Program-made: the position numbers and the translations under genes
Assembly (NCBI GenBank): GCA_003455715.1
Contig: DMQJ01000284.1
Span: 1-28,061 of the forward strand
Direction: 5' to 3'
Origin: Acidimicrobiaceae bacterium
Lineage (GTDB): Bacteria; Actinomycetota; Acidimicrobiia; Acidimicrobiales; Ilumatobacteraceae
Length of the DNA stretch: 28,061 bases
Shown: positions 1 through 9,115 of the stretch, in pieces
How positions within the stretch are numbered: position 1 is the stretch's first letter
Layout of the letters: each line of letters begins with the position of its first letter
The notes under the pieces: model-generated
Database searches by the model: none
Seen by the model: the letters and a program-made list of their open reading frames with translations, nothing else
Told to the model about the DNA's origin: nothing

Positions 1-1378
1 TGGCTCTGCTCGCCGTTTGGATCCAGCCGCTGGGATCTTCGTTCTCGGCAACCGCGAGGCGGGCGCGACTCAGCGCGACCTGGGCAACTGCAACCGGTGG
101 ATGCCCCAATCGGGCGACAACCTGCTCTGCCCCGGCGACCGCGCTGGCGGCCTCGACCGTCGACCCGAGTTCGAGGAGCACGTCTGCCTCGGCGCGGGCG
201 ACGGGCCCGAGACTCAGCGTGGCCCGGCTGTCGACGGCGTGCAGCGCTCGCCATTCCTGCATCGCGGGAAGGATGCTGTGGGCAAGTTGCTGCCCAGCCT
301 CATGACCACCTCTCAGCAGCAGTGTGGCGAGATCTGCGCCGAGCGTGATGGTGGCCAACCAACTCGTCTCCTCCGCTCCGTCGACCGACATCCAGCGCAC
401 CACCCAGCGGGCCCACCGAGCTGCTTCGTCGAGGTCGCCGATGCGGGCGAAGGCGACACCGGCGGGAAGCGTCGACAGCGGGTGATCGAGGAGTGAGGAG
501 TGGGCGCGCGCCAACTCGGCGGTGCGCGTGCTGCGCCCGGCGAGGTCGTCGAGCCACCAGGCTTGGAGCAGCCACACCGAGAGCGCCCCTGGATGGGCCA
601 GGTCGCCCCCAATGCGCAGGGAGTCGTCGAGCGCATGCTGGGCCGCAACGAGGTCGCCGTCGAGCACGTTGGCGGTGACCTTCACCGTCGCCGCCCACCA
701 GCGATGGTGCGCCAGGCCACCGCCCCGCAGGTCGGCTCGTACGTGGCGGAACGTGTGCTCGAAGGCGGCTCGGTCGCCGCTCTCCAAGGCGTCGGCGAGG
801 TGCCACATCCTGCTGTCGCAAGCGAGCGAGCGAAGCAGGCCCCGTGGACGTGCTGCACCGATCTCCCGGTCGACAGCGTCAACGACTCGGAGTCGGCCAT
901 CGAGTGCACGCGGGGATCGGTGCACCGCCCGCCACGCGCACAAGGCATTCACCCGCTCGAGCGCGCTCGCTGACGAGGCAGCGGCTTCTTCGGCCAATGT
1001 CTGTGAGCGACCGACTTCGACCGTCCAGCTGACCAGACTGGCAGGGGCGGCGCCCTCCGGTTCCCCGAAGAACTCGGGCCCGGTCGTTCCCACAGGGCGT
1101 CGGGCGGACAGCCGTGCATCGGCGGCAGCCACCATCGGCCGGAGCACGACGTTGTCGGTGAGGATGGCGGCGTCGAGCAACTGCCACCAGGCCTCGGTGT
1201 CGGTGGTGAAGTCCTCGGCAACGGCGACCCAGGCCAGGGCCAGCGCGAGCGTGTCGGCATCGGCACGACCGACGGCGTCATGCGCTGCTTGGCGGAGGCG
1301 CTCGAGGCACTCGGCGTGGCCGCCAGACGTCGCAGCCGCCGTCAACTCGACATCGCTCGGTTCCGTCGCGTCGGGCAT
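1..1378 (-). CDS. Unrecognised alpha-helical (TPR-like) protein, C-terminus cut by window edge
   Basis: An uninterrupted minus-strand frame of 459 codons runs from ATG at 1378 off the left edge, so the C-terminus is missing. The frame begins MPDATEPSDVELTAAATSG and is rich in Ala, Leu, Trp and Arg. It shows repeated helix-pair patterns such as VVDAVDREIGAARPRGLLRS and LSRARLAVAENEDPSG. This resembles the degenerate TPR-like helical arrays found in large actinobacterial regulators (LuxR/MalT or AfsR types) and in helical scaffold proteins. No ATPase or HTH motif is visible in the part present, and a DNA-binding domain could lie beyond the edge. The start is supported by TACCGT (1386-1391, read on the minus strand) exactly 7 bases upstream, the leaderless arrangement seen elsewhere in the window. 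It is divergent from the giant secreted protein gene, with 111 bp between them. I do not recognise the family. The reading frame is secure and the function is open. Confidence 0.8.
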   Translation of the reverse strand, partial: MPDATEPSDVELTAAATSGGHAECLERLRQAAHDAVGRADADTLALALAWVAVAEDFTTDTEAWWQLLDAAILTDNVVLRPMVAAADARLSARRPVGTTGPEFFGEPEGAAPASLVSWTVEVGRSQTLAEEAAASSASALERVNALCAWRAVHRSPRALDGRLRVVDAVDREIGAARPRGLLRSLACDSRMWHLADALESGDRAAFEHTFRHVRADLRGGGLAHHRWWAATVKVTANVLDGDLVAAQHALDDSLRIGGDLAHPGALSVWLLQAWWLDDLAGRSTRTAELARAHSSLLDHPLSTLPAGVAFARIGDLDEAARWARWVVRWMSVDGAEETSWLATITLGADLATLLLRGGHEAGQQLAHSILPAMQEWRALHAVDSRATLSLGPVARAEADVLLELGSTVEAASAVAGAEQVVARLGHPPVAVAQVALSRARLAVAENEDPSGWIQTASRA

Positions 1379-1385
1379 TCGGGGA

Positions 1386-1391
1386 ACGGTA
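1386..1391 (-). promoter_or_regulatory. Putative -10 box (TACCGT) for the gene starting at 1378
   Basis: TACCGT on the minus strand lies 7 bases before the ATG at 1378. The same hexamer and spacing recur before several other genes here, which suggests a -10 element with transcription starting at or near the ATG (leaderless mRNA). No convincing -35 element is visible. Confidence 0.55.
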
Positions 1392-1395
1392 GCAG

Positions 1396-1420
1396 CCGTT
1401 CAATTCTCATATCTGAACGG
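1396..1420. promoter_or_regulatory. Inverted repeat CCGTTCA-N11-TGAACGG in a divergent promoter region
   Basis: Two perfect 7-bp arms (1396-1402 and 1414-1420) flank an AT-rich 11-bp spacer. The repeat lies in the 111-bp gap between the helical protein gene (minus, start 1378) and the giant secreted protein gene (plus, start 1490). It sits just upstream of the minus-strand -10 box. The symmetry and position suit an operator bound by a dimeric regulator. Which protein binds it cannot be told from the sequence. Confidence 0.45.
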
Positions 1421-1489
1421 TCCAGGGCTTCACGCCGACCGGGTTTGCCCCGAGAATCTTCGCCTCACGTTCTGCACTCGGGGGGCAAG

Positions 1490-4400
1490 ATGGCGGCAGC
1501 GCACCGGTCACGGCTGATCACGGCGATCGTGGTCAGTGGGCTCGTGACACCCCTGGTGTCCGCCCCTCGTGTGAGCGCAGCGGCCGACGGGCCTGTTGTG
1601 CGCACGTCGGCCGTTGCGGCATCGGTGGTGGCCGCAGGCGCGCTGGCCGTGGCCGATGTTGTAGTCGTGAACGAGGGCGCGGCCGCTTCCGCCCCGCTCA
1701 CCGTGAGTGTCGACACTCCGGACGGGATGTCGCTCATCGAAGCCGTCGATGGAAGCGCCACTGGCGACTGGTCGTGCGACCCGTCTGCTCGCTGCACATG
1801 GGTCGACGCGTCGAGCGGTGATCCGCTCGCGCTGGATGCCGGCGCGTTGGCTGCAGCCACCTTCACCTTCGCCGTCACCTCGCTCCCCGACGGGCCGGTT
1901 GATGTGACGTTCTCATCCAGCGTTCCCTCCGGTCCGGGAGCGGAACCCAACCTGGAAGCAGCCGCGGCGGTGGCGACGTTCACGCGCCTGCCCGCGGGGC
2001 GGACCACGTCGGTGCTCCTCGACATCGACGGCGGGGTTGTCGTGACGGCCGGCGCGTCTGAGCAACTCACGGTTGCGGTGCACAACCTTGGGCCGGGTGT
2101 GCTCGGTGGGTCCAGCGGGCGAGTGGAGTTGGCAGGGGTGTTGCCGACGGAGGTGACCGACTGGGCAGGCGTTGGCGACGGATGGACCTGCGATTCCGAC
2201 CTCGAGCCTGGGGCCTGCGAGTGGTCGGGCCCGGAGGTCGCGGTGGGGGAGTCGCTGCCCGAACTCACGGTCGACTTCATCGCTCCGGCCACGCCGACGC
2301 CCGCAAACACGTCGTTGCCGCTCACCCGTGTCGCCACGTTGCTCACCCCTGAAGCGGGCACTGAGGAACTCGGCCGCAGCGCCGACACCATGGCCGTGAT
2401 CGCGCCCGCTGCCCTCGATGCGACTTTGGCGGCAGCGACGGTGGGCAGCGCCGTGGTCGAACGCGGCGGCACCGGGGTCGTGTCGTTGCAGGTCACCACG
2501 AACGACCGAGGGGAGGGCGCACCGGTGCAGGTCGCTGCGACCTTGCCCAGCGGTGTCACCTACGTGGGGCCGGCGCGAGGTGCCGACTGGGAGTGCACCC
2601 AAGCGGCGCAGCGCCTGACGTGCGCCCATCCCGGTCCGGGAGCCGAAGCCGCCGCTCGACAGGTGGAGGTCACGCTGTCGTTCGGCGCCGGCATGGCGAG
2701 CGGGCCTGTTCCGATCTCGTTCGTCGCTGCGATCGAGGGCGAAGCCGCTGAGAGCCAAGCCGACAACACGTCGACTGTTTCGTTCGAGGTGCTGGCGAGC
2801 TCGGCGAGCTCACTCGACATCTCGGTGCTCGGCTATCCGGGCGGCGTTCGCACCGCGCTCTCTGGAGGGCCGCTCACCGTCGCTCGCTACGGAACCACCA
2901 GGGTGGCCGTCGACGCGGCCGTCGTTGGTGTCGGTGCGCTGCCGGTGGGCTCGACGGTGACGATGCGACTGAGGGTCCCGTCGGGCTTTCGCGCGGCTCT
3001 CTCCGACGCGGGCCAGTGGTCGTGTGCCACGCCACGCAGGTCGCCGGCCAACTCACTGACCTGTTCCCTTCGGGTGTCGTCGGCCATAGCGGCCGGTGCT
3101 GCCCTTCCGCCTCTGGAACTGTCGCTCGTGCGTCTCGCCGGGCGTACTACGGCCGGTGCGGTCGGCTCGCTCGGCATCGCTGCCGCAGTGGGTGGTTCGT
3201 CGTCGAGCTTCACCAACCCGCCGACCCAGAACGTGCCGTTGGCCTGGGCCGCAGCGGACACGGCCCCGTCGCTCGTGCTCTCCTTGGGCTCGCCCGCCTC
3301 GGTGCGAGCGGGTGGCACCGCCATCGTCAGCGCCTCGCTGAGCAACACGACGGACCAGCCGCTTCCCGGGTCGTACCTCACCCTGGCCCTTCCCGCTGGC
3401 CTGGCGCCCGCCGGCGACCTGCCGGATGGCTGCTCGATGCGGGTGAATGTGGTCGGCCGCATCGTCTGCGCGTCCGCCGCCACGATTCCCGCGGGCGAAG
3501 AGGTGACCGTTGAACTGCCGGTGACGGCGTCGGAGTCTGCAGTCGGGCAGACCGTCCGGGTATACGCCATCATCGGTCGCGCCGCGAGGCGCGTGATTCC
3601 CGAGCGACGCTCGACGCCGGTGGTGGTCGACCTGGCGGTCACGCCTGCACTGCGAGCGATCGCCACGGCCTCGCCCAGCGAACTGTTCGAGTTGCCAGCC
3701 GGGGAGCCGCAACCGGTCGTCCTCCTCGATGGCTCGGCGAGTGAGGCGACCGGTGCCACCCTGACATGGAATCAGGTTCCGGAGGATGGCGAGCCGGTGG
3801 TGACCTTCGACGGTCTCGCGGCCGGGGAACCTGCCAACGCCCCCTCGGTCACGTTCGCGATCCCCGATGTCGACGCGCCCACCACGCTCCACTTCCAGTT
3901 GACGGTGTCGGACGGAGAGTCCTCCGCCGTCACCTCGGTGACCGTGCGCGTCAGTCCGGCTCCCTCTGCGCTCGGAGAGCTGGGCGGAGACGACGGTTCG
4001 GGCTCATCAGCGACCCTTGCCGCAGCGCCTGGGCGAACGTCGATGCGGCTCGAGCCACATGTGCGCCGACTCATGGAAGCGTTGCCACCCGGAGAGGGGT
4101 GGGTTCGTGCCGGCCCGCCCACCGTCGTCAACAATCGTCTCAGCGACGTGAGCGCGCCGGGTGTGGTCTGGAACTCCTATATCACCGTCGTTGCCGAACC
4201 CGGGTGGGTGTGGCAGGGGAACCCGGACGCCGTCATCACCGATCAGATCGTCTGGTTCGAATGGGTGAAGTGCCTGCCGTTCGACGGGTGCTCCCTGCTG
4301 CAGTCGGACCTGAACCCGACGATGCCGCAGTACTACCTGCCGTACGAGAGCCTCAGCTTCTACCCAGGCACGACCGTCACGTTGCGCACCAATATCGCTG

Positions 4401-7400
4401 CAAACGTCGACGGCAACTGGGAGACCGAGTCGTTCGAGTACCAGTTGGGCGAGTTGACCAGCAGGTCGGGCACCACACCGATCGTGATCGAGGCCCCGCG
4501 CATCGAGGGCGTTCCTGCGGTGGGAAGCGCACTGTCCGCTGACGTCGGCGAGTACTCCCTGACGTTCCCGACCGCCGTCGAGTGGTATCGCTGCACCGGG
4601 CCGGCGGGCGACCCGATCACCACCGACCACGACGAACCGGCCGGTTGCACACTGATCGACACCGGCTCGCAAGGCCTGCCGTCGGAGTTCGATGGCGGCG
4701 TCGCGCCGAACCCCGCATCGGCTGCACCCAACCCGCTAGAGAACGGCACGTACACGCCGAGCGAGGACGACGCCGGCTTCTACCTGCGACTGCAGGTGCG
4801 CCAGAACGTCGGCGAGGGTCGTGTCAACACGTTCTGGAGCAGGACGTCGGCGCAGGTGGAGGGCGAGACCGTCCTGCCGCTCACCATTGCACCCGACCTG
4901 TCGCAGGGCACCTCGTTCGTGAACGGCACTTCCATCGAGATCCCCAGCATCGTCGGCGGTGGGAAAGCTCCCATCACTGTCGTGTGGCAGCAGACCGGTG
5001 GGTCGATCGTGCTCACCGATCCGCAGGAGGGGATGACCCTGCCGCTGACGCTCCCCGCCGAGGGTTCGGGCACCCTGTCGTTCACGGTCACCGCGACCGA
5101 CTCGCTGGGCACGTCCGTCGTCGCCCCGTTCGACCTCACTCACGACCCCGGTGTGTCGTCGTCGCTCTGCGATCTCCTGCTCATTGCCCGCAGTGCAGCC
5201 TCATCGCTGGTCACCTATGCCCTCGGCGATCTCGAGCTGGAGCTCGACCCCTCGCAAGCCGTCGCCTCCAGCGGGCCGTGCGGCGCCGCGACGTCCATCA
5301 CGTTCGCCGGTGTCACGGTCAACCTGTTCGGGTGGTTCGAGGTCCGCAACGTCGACATCGCCATCGATGCCAACGGCATTGTCGGCAGCGGCGGTGCGAT
5401 GATCGCTCCCGACGATGAACTGTTCGCGGCGATGGAGTTCCGCGTCGTCGGCGAGATGAACATCCCCTTCGGTGGCGATGGCGCCCCAGCGGTCTCCGTG
5501 ACGGCCCTCGCGGACTCACTCCCGTTCATGCCGCTCCCCAGCGGTTGGGCGGGGGCCAGCAGCGTCACCTTCGCTGCCGAGGGCGACGAGCAGACGCTGT
5601 CGTTCGACGGCATCGCGTGGGACACGTCCGCCGGTGAGGCCGCCACGTCGTTCGATGAGCTGCCGGTGCCGCCGGATGGGGCACCGACCATCACGGTCGC
5701 AGGTGCAGGCCAGTTGGACCGCACGTTCGAGTTGACGTTTGCGGCAACCTCGCTGCTGTCGTTCACGGGCGTCGACGTCGACTTCACCGGAACGGTGACG
5801 CGCGAGGAGCCGGACGGCGAGGTGGTTGTGACCGGTGCGGCCACACTCGCCGCGCCGGTCGCGTTGGCGGAGGGTTTCACGCTCAACGAGGCCGAGCTGG
5901 CCTGGGACGGAGAACAGTTCACTGGCCAGGGTGTCGTCGAGATGGAGGTCGAGCAAGGTTCGCTGCTCTTGGTGGCATCACTCGCCATCACCGATGCCGA
6001 ACACTTCAGCATCGGCGTCTCGCTCAGCCCGGGTAGTGGACAGCCGACGTGGGAACTTGGTCGCGGGGTCGAGCTGATCAACCCGGCGGTGAGCGGGAGC
6101 ATCGTCCGCGACGGCGACGAGACCGCAATCGACGTCGAGTTGTCGGCCGAGACAATGCCGATCGTCTCCGGAGTCGTCGCTCGCGACATCTCGGCGGGTC
6201 TCACCATTACCTGCACCCTCGCCGATTGCGACCCGGTGCTCGAGCTCGCGGGCACCCTCGACGTCATGCTCGGGTCGGCGTCGCCGGTCACCGCGACGTT
6301 CACGGGAACCTTCGGGTTGCTGTCGGGTGAGTTCGACCTCATGGCCACCCTCAGCAACCTGACGCCCATCGACGGCGTGGTGGTGTCGTCGATCGCAGTG
6401 TCGGTCACCGGTGGCGCGGAGCTACCGATCACCGTGACGATGGAAGGAACGGCGACGGTGCTCGACGTCTCGGCGGCGGCCACCGTCGAGATTCGTGAGG
6501 GCGACGGCTGGTTGCTCGACGTCTCGCTCGGCAACTGGACCCCGGTGCCCGGCGCTCCGACGTTCCGGTCGGCGCACGTCCTGTACTCCTCGGTCGCAAT
6601 CGATCACGAGATCAACGGTGAGGAGGTGCAGTTGCCCGCCGGCGTCGTGATGTTCGCGGCCGTGTCGACCGTGCCGACGTGGTTCTCCGATCTGATCGAC
6701 GTGGAGGTCGGAGACGTCGCGGTGTGGGGTTCGCTCCGCCCGGAAACGGGCGACTTCGACGTGTCGCTGTCGGTCGAGCTCCCGGGGCGGCCGACGCTGT
6801 TCGCCGCCGGTGGCGTGACTCTGCGCCTTGAGCGAGCCGGCTTCCGGATCGTGCGCACCGGCAGCGTGTTCACCGCTGGCATCGAAGCCGACGGTGAGCT
6901 CTCGCTTCCGTCGCTCTACGGCGGCCCCGGCGCCGTCCTGCCGGTCACCGTGGCGGCTGCCGTCAGCCCGACGCCGTTCGTGCTGTCCGCAACCATCACG
7001 GTGGACGGTGAGTGGCGTGACGCGTTCGGCATCCCGGGAGTCCACGTCACCGATCTCACCGTTCAGCTCAGCATGGGCGCCGGCACAGGCAGCTTCGCGT
7101 TTGCCGGCAGCGTCGTGCTGCCTGCGGAGTTCACCACCGGGTTGGGCGTCGTTGCCGGCACGCCGGTCAAGCTGGCCGCATCGGTGGGCACAGCCAACCC
7201 GTGCTTCGCGATGCAGATCGGGCAGCCGACATCGACCACGACAGTCGTCGACATCGGCCGCGCCGGTGTGGTGACTGCCACCTACGTGAGCCTGGTCGTT
7301 GCCCCGCAGGGGTGCACGATCGGCTCGACGGTGATGTCGCCGGGCCTCAACATCGTCTTCAACGGGCGCGTACTTGGCGTCGACGTGCTCGTGAAGGGCG

Positions 7401-9115
7401 CGTTGAACGTGGTGCCCTTGCGCATCAATCTCACGGCGCTGGTCGGCCCCGTCGACGTCTCCGGGATCCGTCTCAACTGGGCGGCCGTCAACGTCCGTTG
7501 GTCGCCGACCGAGCAGTCGGCCTCGTTCAGCGGCTCGCTGCGCGTGTTCGGCACCGACCAAGCGCTGTCGGGTTCGTTCAGCCGCACCGCCACGACGTCG
7601 CAGGCGACGTTGTCAGCGAGGCTGTCGGGGCTCTCCTTCGGTGGGTTCCAGGTGGGGTCGCTGACGCTGACCGGTGTCGTGGCGACCCATCTGACGACGG
7701 GCGTCACCACGCTGGAGGTGGGCGCCGACGCAGCGATGGAGTTCCTCGGCGAGCCGCAGACGGTGCGCGGCGAGTTCGGCGTCACGAACGGTCAGCTGAC
7801 GTCGTTGTCGGGGGACTTCACGGTGAACCTGAGCCGCGGCGGAATCGGTCTTGTCGGCACCGCCGACGTCGAGTTACGAGTGGGCCAGTTCCCGAAGATC
7901 GAGTTCAGCGGTGCCGCTGCGTTGCGCGGCTTCGTGGTTGGCGCAGTGACCGCCCGGTTGTACCCGGGGTCGTTGTCGTTCAGCGGCATCCTCGACTGGC
8001 CCGGGTTTCCGGGGACGCCGCCATCGATCGGTGGTGAGATCGCCTGGCCGTCGGTCAGCGGCATCGAGCTGAAGATCTACAACGAGAACTACACCCTGGT
8101 CAACGCCAGTCCGCTGGACTTCCGTCTCGACGGAGAGGCTGCGCTGAACGTGGCCGGCTACTCGATGGAAGCCAAGGTCAAGGTGTCGTACCTCGCTCCC
8201 GCAGCGCTGCGCGCGACGGTGACGTCGCAGCTCTACCTGGGCATGGGCTGGGTCAGCCTCAGCGGCGTGCTCGACACCGGCGCCGGGCTGTCGATGGCGG
8301 GCGCCGCCACACTGCGCGTGGGCAGCGTGGATCTGGCCAACACCACCGTGACCGTGAGTTCTACCAACGTGAGGGTGGCCGGCAGCATCTTCGTCGCGGG
8401 TGCAGGGACCGTGCTGGTGAGTGGCGACTTCAGCTGGAACCCGACCTTCGGGGCGCTGTTCGAGCTTCGCGGCACCACCGGAGTCTCACTCGCTGCCATT
8501 CGGCTTGCCGCGGTGGAAGTCACGGCGTTCCGGCGAGCAGATCGAAGCACCGGGGTCACCGCCAGGGGTCAGCTCGACACGGCCGGTCTCGCCAGTGCAA
8601 CGGTCGACCTCGCGCTCACCAGTAATGGGCAGTGGACGATGACCACTGACGTTGGGCTCGCCGGCGTCGTCGGTCGGGCGCTCGGTAGCCCCGTTGCTCG
8701 GGTTGTGTACTCCACTGCGTCCGGCAGACTCACCTTCACCGCACGGTTGGGCGCCGTGCTGGCGGTACCGGTCGGTGGTTTCGTCAGCGGCGAGCTGTCA
8801 TCGTCTGGCATCTCGGCGGCGGTGCGTTTCGACCTCGCGGAGTGGCGCGACTCCATCAACCTGGGTGTGTGCACCGCCTGGTACTACGTCGGTTTCTCGG
8901 TCAACGGAACCGTCAGCGGCGGCGTGGACTCCCCGTCGATCAACCTCGGCGGCGCCGCCAACGTGGCCGCGGGGTGCGGTGACTTCGGCCTGAACCTGGG
9001 TGTTGGCATCGACATCGGTTACACCGCACCGACGTCGGCACGCCTACGGGTGAGTCTGGCGATGGACTTCGGGGTTCGCACGTGGAACCCCACGGTCTAC
9101 TCGGCAGCGATCTGA
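1490..9115 (+). CDS. Giant secreted multidomain surface protein (DUF11-like, PKD-like, Ig-like, long beta-rich C-terminus)
   Basis: This 2541-residue protein has a Sec signal peptide (basic HRSR at residues 5-8, hydrophobic LITAIVVSGLVTPLV, then a small-residue region near 25-33). The open frame reaches back to 1280, but the ATG at 1490 is chosen because the signal peptide starts there and a G-rich stretch precedes it. Residues 40-700 hold five DUF11/CARDB-like beta-sandwich modules. Each of the first four has a WxC...C pair (W94/C96-C102, W232/C234-C243, W367/C369-C378, W510/C512-C525), and the fifth has C648-C660. About 731-822 is PKD-like, and 850-1000 is Trp-rich and unassigned. About 1003-1123 is the Ig-like module common in actinobacterial surface proteins (WYRC...C, then a D-G-x-Y/F-L turn), and 1133-1220 is a second Ig/PKD-like unit. 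Residues 1224-2541 are alternating hydrophobic strands with Gly turns. No LPXTG motif or C-terminal membrane helix is present. It is probably a cell-surface or extracellular structural or adhesive protein, and its exact role is unknown. Confidence 0.88.
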   Translation: MAAAHRSRLITAIVVSGLVTPLVSAPRVSAAADGPVVRTSAVAASVVAAGALAVADVVVVNEGAAASAPLTVSVDTPDGMSLIEAVDGSATGDWSCDPSARCTWVDASSGDPLALDAGALAAATFTFAVTSLPDGPVDVTFSSSVPSGPGAEPNLEAAAAVATFTRLPAGRTTSVLLDIDGGVVVTAGASEQLTVAVHNLGPGVLGGSSGRVELAGVLPTEVTDWAGVGDGWTCDSDLEPGACEWSGPEVAVGESLPELTVDFIAPATPTPANTSLPLTRVATLLTPEAGTEELGRSADTMAVIAPAALDATLAAATVGSAVVERGGTGVVSLQVTTNDRGEGAPVQVAATLPSGVTYVGPARGADWECTQAAQRLTCAHPGPGAEAAARQVEVTLSFGAGMASGPVPISFVAAIEGEAAESQADNTSTVSFEVLASSASSLDISVLGYPGGVRTALSGGPLTVARYGTTRVAVDAAVVGVGALPVGSTVTMRLRVPSGFRAALSDAGQWSCATPRRSPANSLTCSLRVSSAIAAGAALPPLELSLVRLAGRTTAGAVGSLGIAAAVGGSSSSFTNPPTQNVPLAWAAADTAPSLVLSLGSPASVRAGGTAIVSASLSNTTDQPLPGSYLTLALPAGLAPAGDLPDGCSMRVNVVGRIVCASAATIPAGEEVTVELPVTASESAVGQTVRVYAIIGRAARRVIPERRSTPVVVDLAVTPALRAIATASPSELFELPAGEPQPVVLLDGSASEATGATLTWNQVPEDGEPVVTFDGLAAGEPANAPSVTFAIPDVDAPTTLHFQLTVSDGESSAVTSVTVRVSPAPSALGELGGDDGSGSSATLAAAPGRTSMRLEPHVRRLMEALPPGEGWVRAGPPTVVNNRLSDVSAPGVVWNSYITVVAEPGWVWQGNPDAVITDQIVWFEWVKCLPFDGCSLLQSDLNPTMPQYYLPYESLSFYPGTTVTLRTNIAANVDGNWETESFEYQLGELTSRSGTTPIVIEAPRIEGVPAVGSALSADVGEYSLTFPTAVEWYRCTGPAGDPITTDHDEPAGCTLIDTGSQGLPSEFDGGVAPNPASAAPNPLENGTYTPSEDDAGFYLRLQVRQNVGEGRVNTFWSRTSAQVEGETVLPLTIAPDLSQGTSFVNGTSIEIPSIVGGGKAPITVVWQQTGGSIVLTDPQEGMTLPLTLPAEGSGTLSFTVTATDSLGTSVVAPFDLTHDPGVSSSLCDLLLIARSAASSLVTYALGDLELELDPSQAVASSGPCGAATSITFAGVTVNLFGWFEVRNVDIAIDANGIVGSGGAMIAPDDELFAAMEFRVVGEMNIPFGGDGAPAVSVTALADSLPFMPLPSGWAGASSVTFAAEGDEQTLSFDGIAWDTSAGEAATSFDELPVPPDGAPTITVAGAGQLDRTFELTFAATSLLSFTGVDVDFTGTVTREEPDGEVVVTGAATLAAPVALAEGFTLNEAELAWDGEQFTGQGVVEMEVEQGSLLLVASLAITDAEHFSIGVSLSPGSGQPTWELGRGVELINPAVSGSIVRDGDETAIDVELSAETMPIVSGVVARDISAGLTITCTLADCDPVLELAGTLDVMLGSASPVTATFTGTFGLLSGEFDLMATLSNLTPIDGVVVSSIAVSVTGGAELPITVTMEGTATVLDVSAAATVEIREGDGWLLDVSLGNWTPVPGAPTFRSAHVLYSSVAIDHEINGEEVQLPAGVVMFAAVSTVPTWFSDLIDVEVGDVAVWGSLRPETGDFDVSLSVELPGRPTLFAAGGVTLRLERAGFRIVRTGSVFTAGIEADGELSLPSLYGGPGAVLPVTVAAAVSPTPFVLSATITVDGEWRDAFGIPGVHVTDLTVQLSMGAGTGSFAFAGSVVLPAEFTTGLGVVAGTPVKLAASVGTANPCFAMQIGQPTSTTTVVDIGRAGVVTATYVSLVVAPQGCTIGSTVMSPGLNIVFNGRVLGVDVLVKGALNVVPLRINLTALVGPVDVSGIRLNWAAVNVRWSPTEQSASFSGSLRVFGTDQALSGSFSRTATTSQATLSARLSGLSFGGFQVGSLTLTGVVATHLTTGVTTLEVGADAAMEFLGEPQTVRGEFGVTNGQLTSLSGDFTVNLSRGGIGLVGTADVELRVGQFPKIEFSGAAALRGFVVGAVTARLYPGSLSFSGILDWPGFPGTPPSIGGEIAWPSVSGIELKIYNENYTLVNASPLDFRLDGEAALNVAGYSMEAKVKVSYLAPAALRATVTSQLYLGMGWVSLSGVLDTGAGLSMAGAATLRVGSVDLANTTVTVSSTNVRVAGSIFVAGAGTVLVSGDFSWNPTFGALFELRGTTGVSLAAIRLAAVEVTAFRRADRSTGVTARGQLDTAGLASATVDLALTSNGQWTMTTDVGLAGVVGRALGSPVARVVYSTASGRLTFTARLGAVLAVPVGGFVSGELSSSGISAAVRFDLAEWRDSINLGVCTAWYYVGFSVNGTVSGGVDSPSINLGGAANVAAGCGDFGLNLGVGIDIGYTAPTSARLRVSLAMDFGVRTWNPTVYSAAI

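Noticed and set aside
1280..1489. 70-residue upstream extension of the giant protein
   Set aside because: It would bury the signal peptide behind an Arg-rich segment and overlap the divergent gene. The ATG at 1490 gives a proper signal peptide.
522..1517. Open plus-strand frame of 331 codons
   Set aside because: It is antisense to the 459-codon minus-strand gene, has low-complexity Ser/Ala/Arg-rich content, and has no promoter or family match. The minus-strand frame has the promoter hexamer and natural protein composition.
5215..6534. Minus-strand frame of 439 codons inside the giant gene
   Set aside because: It is a GC-rich shadow frame dominated by Ser/Thr/Pro. The plus strand has the recognisable secreted modules.
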